Shown: in pieces, positions 5,061-11,172 of the stretch
How the letters are laid out: each line of letters begins with the position of its first letter
How positions within the stretch are numbered: the stretch's first letter is position 1
Origin: a bacterium
GTDB taxonomy: Bacteria > Patescibacteriota > JAUYIX01
Length of the DNA stretch: 13,121 nt
Direction: 5' to 3'
Assembly: GCA_030688115.1 (NCBI GenBank)
Contig: JAUYIX010000023.1
Location: forward strand, 1-13,121
Notes under the pieces: generated by a model
Database searches by the model: none
What the model saw: the letters and a program-made list of their open reading frames with translations, nothing else
Told to the model about the DNA's origin: nothing
Translations under genes and position numbers: made by a program

Positions 5061-8000
5061 TGGATCAAGCTGCCAACGTAGTTTTCTACAGCTACCGATA
5101 CTAAACTGGTATCGCCGATAATATAGGCTATCTCGATCGAGTCAGCTCGCTCGCTGATGTATTTGGCCAGAACATCCGGAAGATCCTCTGTGGTAGTCAA
5201 TAATAAGGCTGCATCGTGATCAGCGGCAAACTTACCAGCCAATAAGGCCGAAAAGAATGCAGCTGTCTCGCTAGCGGTCGAAATAATAGGTTTTACTGAG
5301 CTGGCGCCCGGTAAGCCCTTGGGCTGGCCGTTAGCGACCACAATTGTGTGCGGTTCTGCAAAATAGCTTGAGACAATTGCATGGTTGGTGTCAAAACGCG
5401 TCGCTCCCTCCTGTCGCAAAACGGTTAGGACACTGGGGTGCTCAGCTTGGATCTGCGCATCGACATCGTACGGCACCGCAGTATCGCCTCCGATCACCTC
5501 AACCTCACTAACCTCCGGATGAGCAGAGAGATACGTGCTCGCATCGGCGCTTAGCTTTGTCTGACGACGTTCCGTTAGTAAAATAGGCGTTACGGCAGCG
5601 TCATTTACGCGGTTTGCGGCGGCTGCTCCAATACTGAGCGCATCCGCAAAGGCACGGTCCTCGGCCAGGTTGATCTTAGTCGTCGGGCTTGGATTGCGAT
5701 CATTGATTTGCTCTGCGATCAGACGTGCCGTGTCACGCCGCTCCGTACCGGCAAAGCGATGCGTGTTGGTATATCCCGCGCTGGCCAGATCCGCCACAAC
5801 CTGTTGGCTTAGCGCTTGGTCGCCTCCAGCAAGCCAAATCTCACGATCAGTATCAGGTAGAACCCGGTTAATTTCATCAAGTACACTGCTATCCAGAGCA
5901 TCGGTTGGATTGAGCAAGAGCGTAGCGTCGATTAAGCTGGCCCAGGGCGAGACGGTCAGAGAGTCAGCGATGAGATTACTGCGTGCCAGTACAATTGCCT
6001 CAGCCGAGCCGGGCTGAGGATAGTTTATTTCGGAGAAACGTATCGCTAACTCGATCGGGTCGGACTCGTCAATACGTGAGACGGTCCCAGCGCCCGGCTC
6101 ATTATCAATAATAGTGAGCGTATGTTCCGTGACCAAACCCAGGTCGGCATTATCACTAGGATTAGATAGGGTGACGATTACCGTCTCGTCTGTCTCGGCC
6201 TGTCTATCATCGATGATAGTGATTGGGATCGTGCCACTTGCTTGGCCCGCTGTGATAGTTAGCGAACCATCCGGAAGCAGATAGTCCGTCCCGGCGCTGG
6301 CCGTGCCGCCCGTGACGCTATAGTCTACGGTTACGTCCTCACCATCAGTCTGATTGAGTACAAGATCAATTGTTGCGTCGCCTGCGGTCTCCTCAACTTG
6401 GGACGTTGCGGTTGCAAACTGGACGGTCGTAAGATCAAATGCGGCCAGGTTACTCCACTCCCTGCCAATCGCACCGACATCAACAAATAGTCCACCTGAC
6501 CAGACACGCTCAGTGGTACCCGCCAACGCATTTATACCGACAATTGGAGGAACACTTGGATTAATATTTGGATCCCAACTAGTGGCCTTGGCTCCCGTGC
6601 GTGTTACCTCACCCAGCCGGTTGCGAGTACTGCCACCTAGACTTGCAAATACGCCACCCACAATTACTGTGTCGGGCCGTACTAGTACTGCGTTTACTGT
6701 TCCGCTCGCACCAGGATCCCAACCCGTGGCTGAGCCAGATGTGGTGTCAATCTCGGCAATCCGGCTGCGGCTGGCACCCCCAATCGTAGTAAAGGCGCCT
6801 CCCGCGTAAACGCTTGAGCCATCTACGTCCAGCGAGTTAACCGTGCCACTAGCGCTCGGATCCCAGGCACTAGCTGAGCCAGATGTGGCGTCTAGCGCTG
6901 CAATTCGACTACGAGCAGAGCCACCTATTGAGGTAAAGTCACCCCCGGCATACACGGTTGAACCAACCCTCTCGAGTGTGCGGACACGCGCATTGGCATC
7001 TGGATCCCAAGCTGTGGCGACTCCGCTCGTTGGGTTGAGTGCTGCAATCCGGTTACGAGCAGAGCCACCGATTGAGGTAAAGTCACCTCCGGCGTAGACC
7101 GTCGTACCGTCAGCAAACAGGCTGTATACGGCTGAATTGGGGTCAGGGGCCCAGCCCGTCAGCGTATCAGTGGACGTGTTAAAAGCAGCCGCGTTGGTGC
7201 GCGCTGTTCCTCCATCTGCTGTCGTGATCCCCGCGCCACCAACGTACAAAGTGGGTGAGGCAGAGAGACTCGCGGTTGGGATTGCCAGAGCAAGAACGTT
7301 AGAACCAAAGTTAAGCCCAGGATCCCAGGAGGTTGCCTCTCCGTTGGCATCCAGCTCGACCAACCCCTCTCTAACCACACCGTTGACGCTTCTAAAGGTG
7401 CCTGACAAGTAAACCTCAGAGCCTATTACCTCGATGTCATCCATTGAGCCGCTCGGAGTTGGGTTCCAGCCCGTTAGTGCCCCGGCCGTGGTAAAGGCAG
7501 CTGCGCGGTGGCGGCGTGTGGACCCGGAATAATCGAATAGCCCGATGACATACACGGTCGAACCACTGACGGTCAGGCGTTGGACAATATCATCAAAATC
7601 AGGGTCCCAGCTGGTAGCCGCCCCAGTGGTATCGTTGACCGCAGCCGCATTGTTACGTGTGCTACCGCCAACATCAGTAAAGTCACCTCCCAAATAAATC
7701 GTGGAACCATCTACAAAGACGGTGTAAACCTCGCCAGAAAGCCCCCCGGTTACATCTGGGTCCCAAGCTGTAGCCAGGCCTGTTGTCGCATCCACCTCGG
7801 CCACAGAGTTACGGACGGAGCCACCCATACTAGAAAATCCGCCCCCAATGTAGACCGTCGAGCCCTCGCCCTGGACATCAAATGAGGCAGCGCCGCAAGC
7901 CCCGCAGGGGTCCCAAGCGCTGGCCGTACCGGTTGCAGCACTGACCTCAGCGATGCCGGTACGACTGGCACCACCAATTGTGGTAAAGCCTCCAGCGGCG

Positions 8001-8593
8001 TACACGGTCGTAGCCGTCGTATCAAGAGCATACACTGTATCATCAGCATCCGGATCCCAACTCGTGAGGTTACCGGATGAGTCAAGTGCTCCTATGCGAT
8101 TACGCGTAGCTCCATCAAGACTGGTAAAATCGCCGCCAACGTAAAGCGTGGTACCAATCCGAGCGAGGTCTTGCACCGTATCGTTTGTAGTTGCATCCCA
8201 GCCGGCGTCGACCGATCCGTTTGATAAAATGTGGGCTAGGTTGGTACGTGCGACCCCGCCAACTTCGCTAAAAAGTCCACCAATGTACCAGCCACCACTG
8301 CCATCCGGCTCAATAGCCGCAACACGACCATTGACCACCGGCAAACCGGACTGCTGTGTACCGGTGGTGCCGTCAACCTTAACAAGGTGACCTGTATAAG
8401 GCCCCACCTGGGTAAAATTGCCGCCTACGTAGGTGCTGGTGCCATTAGTAACCACGGCGTTTACCGTTGAGTTTGGGATCCAGACGGCCCTGTCTTGTGA
8501 GCTCGAATGCGCCTGCGTTTGGGTAGGCGGCACTCCAAATACCCCAAAAACAAGGGCGAGTACCAAAAACCCGAAAAGTGAGAATTTTTTCAT
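5057..8593 (-). CDS. Secreted repeat protein: 14 propeller-type repeats, Calx-beta domain, CWB2 wall-binding repeats
   Basis: A 1178-residue exported protein. I start at the ATG at 8593-8591 because it opens a classic signal peptide (MKKFSLFGFLVLALVFG, likely cut after the Ala near residue 28); the frame runs 14 codons further to a GTG. Residues about 38-723 hold 14 units of about 48 residues with the pattern W-D-P...V..L....TVYAGG.FT..GG..R..IA..D...G. They resemble delta-60/DUF5122 beta-propeller repeats; 14 units suggest two seven-bladed propellers. Residues about 725-832 form a Calx-beta domain (ending TLTIIDNE). Residues about 839-1178 resemble about three CWB2 repeats (RFAGTERRDTARLIAEQI, EVEVIGGDTAVP), which in Firmicutes attach proteins to wall polymers. 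The ligand is unknown. It has only two cysteines, a CGAC pair (230/233). It lies 55 nt after the VanZ-like gene. Confidence 0.88.
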   Translation of the reverse strand: MKKFSLFGFLVLALVFGVFGVPPTQTQAHSSSQDRAVWIPNSTVNAVVTNGTSTYVGGNFTQVGPYTGHLVKVDGTTGTQQSGLPVVNGRVAAIEPDGSGGWYIGGLFSEVGGVARTNLAHILSNGSVDAGWDATTNDTVQDLARIGTTLYVGGDFTSLDGATRNRIGALDSSGNLTSWDPDADDTVYALDTTATTVYAAGGFTTIGGASRTGIAEVSAATGTASAWDPCGACGAASFDVQGEGSTVYIGGGFSSMGGSVRNSVAEVDATTGLATAWDPDVTGGLSGEVYTVFVDGSTIYLGGDFTDVGGSTRNNAAAVNDTTGAATSWDPDFDDIVQRLTVSGSTVYVIGLFDYSGSTRRHRAAAFTTAGALTGWNPTPSGSMDDIEVIGSEVYLSGTFRSVNGVVREGLVELDANGEATSWDPGLNFGSNVLALAIPTASLSASPTLYVGGAGITTADGGTARTNAAAFNTSTDTLTGWAPDPNSAVYSLFADGTTVYAGGDFTSIGGSARNRIAALNPTSGVATAWDPDANARVRTLERVGSTVYAGGDFTSIGGSARSRIAALDATSGSASAWDPSASGTVNSLDVDGSSVYAGGAFTTIGGASRSRIAEIDTTSGSATGWDPGASGTVNAVLVRPDTVIVGGVFASLGGSTRNRLGEVTRTGAKATSWDPNINPSVPPIVGINALAGTTERVWSGGLFVDVGAIGREWSNLAAFDLTTVQFATATSQVEETAGDATIDLVLNQTDGEDVTVDYSVTGGTASAGTDYLLPDGSLTITAGQASGTIPITIIDDRQAETDETVIVTLSNPSDNADLGLVTEHTLTIIDNEPGAGTVSRIDESDPIELAIRFSEINYPQPGSAEAIVLARSNLIADSLTVSPWASLIDATLLLNPTDALDSSVLDEINRVLPDTDREIWLAGGDQALSQQVVADLASAGYTNTHRFAGTERRDTARLIAEQINDRNPSPTTKINLAEDRAFADALSIGAAAANRVNDAAVTPILLTERRQTKLSADASTYLSAHPEVSEVEVIGGDTAVPYDVDAQIQAEHPSVLTVLRQEGATRFDTNHAIVSSYFAEPHTIVVANGQPKGLPGASSVKPIISTASETAAFFSALLAGKFAADHDAALLLTTTEDLPDVLAKYISERADSIEIAYIIGDTSLVSVAVENYVGSLIQ
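6454..8485 (-). repeat. Array of 14 tandem coding repeats, about 144 bp each
   Basis: The DNA encoding the propeller region is a degenerate tandem array with a period near 144 bp (48 codons). Most units have diverged. The best-preserved copies are units 10-12 (about 6670-7099). There the 39-nt segments 6911-6949 and 7055-7093 differ at only two positions, exactly one period apart. This indicates relatively recent duplication or conversion of the C-terminal units compared with the N-terminal ones. Confidence 0.8.
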
Positions 8594-8608
8594 GCTTTTA
8601 GTGTACTT

Positions 8609-8635
8609 GTTATAGATGAATTTTGGAATTGTCAC
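8609..8635 (-). promoter_or_regulatory. Weak candidate promoter just before the surface-protein gene
   Basis: On the minus strand GTGACA (8635-8630) and TATAAC (8614-8609) are 15 bp apart, with the -10 ending 15 nt before the ATG. Transcription would give a very short leader, consistent with the lack of a Shine-Dalgarno. The spacer is shorter than optimal, so read-through from the VanZ-like gene may be the main source of mRNA. Confidence 0.25.
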
Positions 8636-8648
8636 GATCTATCGATGA

Positions 8649-9080
8649 TTAGCGCTTGCGTCTGATACGAGAGCCCACAAGCCAGACAAGGACACCCAGG
8701 ACCACCCCGATCGCATCAATCCCAACATCACGTAGTGACGGCTCGCGCCCCGGTACAAAGCCTTGATGAATCTCATCTAAGGCAGCATACTCGAGCGCTA
8801 AAATTGCGGCTCCCAAAAACCGCAACCAAACACGTTGACGCGGCATCGGTAATGCCCAGATAAGCAACATCGCCAAGACTCCAAACTCGAACCCGTGCGC
8901 CAGTTTACGCAACAAAAAGTCTTGTTCGAGTCCGGATTTGAGTTCCGGAATAGATGAGAGCGCCCAAATCCCGGCCGCCCAGAGTACCACAACAAGCCAA
9001 CGCACTCCCCTTGGGGCCCTAATGACCGTGCGTACCATTGATTTTTTAGAACTATGCCGTTTTGTTCTGCCTTTAGCCAT
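8649..9080 (-). CDS. VanZ-family membrane protein
   Basis: A 143-residue integral membrane protein with four predicted spans (about 28-45, 57-77, 88-103 and 116-136). It carries the VanZ signatures: RKLAHGFEFG (58-67), then DEIHQGFVPGR (102-112) followed by RDVGIDAIG (117-125), the usual DE..Q.F..GR....D......G pattern. VanZ of Enterococcus gives low-level teicoplanin resistance; the biochemical role of most family members is unknown, so a specific function is not assigned. I chose the ATG at 9080-9078. An internal ATG at 9038 would drop the basic N-terminus, and an upstream TTG at 9107 is less likely. It sits between the transglycosylase-like gene and the surface-protein gene on the same strand. 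No Shine-Dalgarno is seen. Confidence 0.88.
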   Translation of the reverse strand: MAKGRTKRHSSKKSMVRTVIRAPRGVRWLVVVLWAAGIWALSSIPELKSGLEQDFLLRKLAHGFEFGVLAMLLIWALPMPRQRVWLRFLGAAILALEYAALDEIHQGFVPGREPSLRDVGIDAIGVVLGVLVWLVGSRIRRKR

Positions 9081-9310
9081 GCCGTGTGGTTTACTTTTGC
9101 TTACCAATTGAGTCTAGCGCGTCTGCCCTGCAAGCACGACGAAAGAGCCCCCTCCCCTTGGAGCTCTTCCGACTTAAACGAGCCAGATGGGTCGCTCGTA
9201 AAAGCACCTCCGCGTGCGATGCGTGGACCGCAACTATATATTTGGGAAGTACGTTTGCGCTAACTGTAGCCGTAAAAGCAGGCTCAGGGAAGACCCCGTG
9301 TGGATAACAG
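9081..9310. other. 230-bp gap between transglycosylase-like and VanZ genes, no credible gene
   Basis: Short open frames exist on both strands but none looks like a protein family. One imperfect hairpin is visible (AAGAGC at 9143-9148 with GCTCTT at 9163-9168, plus TCC/GGA and a CCTT loop, with a four-C bulge), about 60 nt upstream of the VanZ start. An AT-rich patch near 9234-9241 (TATATAGT on the minus strand) could be a -10 for the VanZ gene, but no matching -35 is clear. Confidence 0.5.
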
Positions 9311-10147
9311 TTAGAGATAAATCTGGTCGAACACGTCAAGCAAATCAGCTTGATCTGCCTCACGAGGAGAGTCCGGCGTGGCCCCGATGTAGCGCTGAGC
9401 CAGATCCAAGGGCGCCTCACCGGGAAAACGCTGGGCCAAGAGGTAGAGATACGAGCTCACGTAGAGCGGGTTCCAGTCGTCGTTGGCTAATCTGCGAATA
9501 CGCTCTGTGCGCGCTTGATCAGACGCGTCATACTCCGGCAGGAGCCCAAAAGGATCCTCTTGCTCGATCTCCTGGGCGGTGGAGAGTCGGACTTGACCCA
9601 AGCCTATGCTGGGGTTCTCGCCAGCCAGCGCCGAGAGTATGTCGCGCTCAAGCTCCCCATCATCCAGCCAACGTAGCTCCTGCTCAATAACCGTGGCGAC
9701 CAGGACGGGATCGGTCGTGGTGGCCTCGGCTGCACCGGCGATGTGGGATAACTCCTCGCCGGATAAAAGCAGATCGTGATCCTGAGCTTTTTGTGAGAGT
9801 TGCTGCTCGTTGCCGATCGGCTCATACGGAATAGCCGCAACACTCTTAGCAAAATCCAGCGAGCGATCCAGGACATCGCGCGACTGCTTGACCGGCACGC
9901 TTAGGGTACAACCGGCCAGGAGCGCGCCGACCAGCAGCATCGTACCGGCCATCAGCAACGCGGCGATGCTAACAAAAAGACGAGCGCGGGGTTGCGCCTT
10001 ACGATTTTTATTTTTTTGTAAAATCATCCACTCGCGGATACGGACGATCGGCAGCACAAAAACAAACATCAAAGCCATGATCGTGATATACAAGATCGAG
10101 AAAGCAAGTTGCGTTGGGGCGCGCAAAAATTCCGGCATGGGAGGCAT
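9311..10147 (-). CDS. Membrane-anchored protein with lytic-transglycosylase-like domain
   Basis: A 278-residue protein from the ATG at 10147-10145, preceded by a Shine-Dalgarno-like GAGAGG (10165-10160, spacing 12). Upstream codons in the frame are not protein-like. Two hydrophobic segments (about 11-35 and 57-80) are joined by a basic stretch; the second ends in LLAGC, which resembles a lipobox but is too far from the N-terminus to be sure. The C-terminal part (about 125-278) has DPVLVATVIEQELRW (residues 146-160) with candidate catalytic Glu155 or Glu157, then GLGQVRLSTA (182-191). This resembles the E..G.GQ....TA pattern of SLT/lysozyme-fold proteins, perhaps nearest DUF1402-like proteins. 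A murein-cleaving role outside the membrane is inferred, not proven. It is divergent from the MscS gene and may be cotranscribed with the VanZ and surface-protein genes. Confidence 0.65.
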   Translation of the reverse strand: MPPMPEFLRAPTQLAFSILYITIMALMFVFVLPIVRIREWMILQKNKNRKAQPRARLFVSIAALLMAGTMLLVGALLAGCTLSVPVKQSRDVLDRSLDFAKSVAAIPYEPIGNEQQLSQKAQDHDLLLSGEELSHIAGAAEATTTDPVLVATVIEQELRWLDDGELERDILSALAGENPSIGLGQVRLSTAQEIEQEDPFGLLPEYDASDQARTERIRRLANDDWNPLYVSSYLYLLAQRFPGEAPLDLAQRYIGATPDSPREADQADLLDVFDQIYL

Positions 10148-10179
10148 GCTACCGCAGATCCTCTCACTTGGATACGTGC

Positions 10180-10215
10180 GATTAGACTGCAGATTAAAAT
10201 ACAGATTAGAATTCA
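10180..10215. repeat. Three 12-bp direct repeats in a divergent promoter region
   Basis: GATTAGACTGCA, GATTAAAATACA and GATTAGAATTCA begin at 10180, 10192 and 10204, in exact 12-bp phase. The GATTA core and the terminal CA are invariant. They lie between the divergent transglycosylase-like and mscS genes. A 12-bp phase is close to one helical turn per unit and suits a multimeric regulator; this is inference. Confidence 0.6.
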
Positions 10216-10245
10216 AGCAGTCACTTTGGCATTGTGTACACACTT

Positions 10246-10276
10246 TTGACAGTTGCCTCCGGGCGTGGCTCAATAA
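10246..10276 (+). promoter_or_regulatory. Candidate promoter for the MscS-type channel gene
   Basis: A perfect -35 TTGACA (10246-10251) is followed, after 19 bp, by a poor -10-like CAATAA (10271-10276). The -10 would end 7 nt before the ATG at 10284, predicting a leaderless or nearly leaderless mRNA, in line with the missing Shine-Dalgarno. The -35 is strong and the -10 weak. Confidence 0.35.
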
Positions 10277-10283
10277 CAGCTAC

Positions 10284-11159
10284 ATGGGCGAATCGAGCAG
10301 CGCATTTTGGCAGAACCTTTTAAGCACCATACAAGGAGGTGCACAAACCTACGGTCCGCGTGTGGCGTCGGTTGTGCTTGTTTTTACGGTGTTCTTTTTG
10401 ATTGCGCAGCTGTTTAAGTTGTACGGTACGCGCGCCGTAGACGTAAATCTCTACCGCAAGCCAACGCCCAAAGCGGTCGCGGCCTACAATAAAACACGCC
10501 GTAAAATATTTATCGGCCGATTTATGTGGCTGGTTTTTTTAATCTTGGCCGGGGTTCTGGCGCTGGCTGCCAGCGGGATCGATATTATAAAAGTCTTAGA
10601 GGGCCTGGGATTTGTCGGCCTTGCTCTGGCCTGGACGCTATCTGAGTTGGTTCAACATTACGTCGCCGGATTTATTATCTTGACTCAAAAGCATTTTAAT
10701 ATTGGTGAACAAGTTGAGGTTAACGGTAAGTCAGGCGTAATCAAGGCGATCGAATCGCGCTACACGGTTTTGGTTGATTTTCAAGAGCACGAGGTGATGG
10801 TGCCCAACATGGCCATCGCTCAAAGCGCCATTGTGATCTCATCGGTTGAGGGTCTGCAGCGCGATATTATAAGAGTGCGCGTGGATAATCATGTTGATTT
10901 TAGAGAGGTGCTCAAGATTGGCGAGCGCTCCATCGCCGCGACGCCCGGTGTCGAGAGGTCCGTAGCACCACGCGGCTACGTGCGCTATTTTGGTGATTCT
11001 ACGTTACTAGCTTTTTATTACTCAGGGACGGCCTCTCGTCGTGAGCATTTTATCCTGCGCAGCGAGGCAATGATTCGGCTCAAAGAGGCCTTTGACAAAG
11101 CCGGGATCAAGATCTCCTACCCCAGCGGGGTTGAATACGAGGAGTCAAAAGAAGATTAG
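10284..11159 (+). CDS. mscS: MscS-type small-conductance mechanosensitive channel
   Basis: A homo-oligomeric membrane channel that releases solutes on hypo-osmotic shock. The 291-residue length is close to E. coli MscS. Three membrane spans are visible (about 27-47, 75-96, and the pore helix 104-134). The pore helix is Gly/Ala-rich (GLGFVGLALAWTLSELVQ) and leads into AGFIILTQKHFNIGEQVEV, the family junction with the beta domain. The cytoplasmic beta domain follows (about 138-190), then an alpha/beta domain ending in GIKISYPSG (274-282), like the family GI.I.YP end. I chose ATG 10284 because the frame upstream is not protein-like and a TTGACA lies just before it. It converges with the glycosyltransferase gene, 13 bp apart. 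Paralogues exist in many genomes, so the symbol denotes the family. Confidence 0.9.
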   Translation: MGESSSAFWQNLLSTIQGGAQTYGPRVASVVLVFTVFFLIAQLFKLYGTRAVDVNLYRKPTPKAVAAYNKTRRKIFIGRFMWLVFLILAGVLALAASGIDIIKVLEGLGFVGLALAWTLSELVQHYVAGFIILTQKHFNIGEQVEVNGKSGVIKAIESRYTVLVDFQEHEVMVPNMAIAQSAIVISSVEGLQRDIIRVRVDNHVDFREVLKIGERSIAATPGVERSVAPRGYVRYFGDSTLLAFYYSGTASRREHFILRSEAMIRLKEAFDKAGIKISYPSGVEYEESKED

Positions 11160-11172
11160 TAAGCAGGCAGGC

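Noticed and set aside
5670..8144. Several plus-strand open frames antisense to the repeat protein
   Set aside because: They recur with the 144-bp period and are reverse-frame shadows of the coding repeats.
6454..8485. CRISPR-like or intergenic repeat array
   Set aside because: The period is about 144 bp, the repeats are degenerate and fully in frame with a single long protein, and there are no short constant repeats with unique spacers.
9091..9420. Minus-strand 109-codon open frame overlapping the 3' end of the transglycosylase-like gene
   Set aside because: It overlaps a better-supported gene in another frame, has no recognisable domain and no ribosome binding site.
9214..9690. Plus-strand 158-codon open frame
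   Set aside because: It is antisense to the transglycosylase-like coding region, Arg/Pro/Cys-rich in the manner of shadow frames, with no family resemblance.
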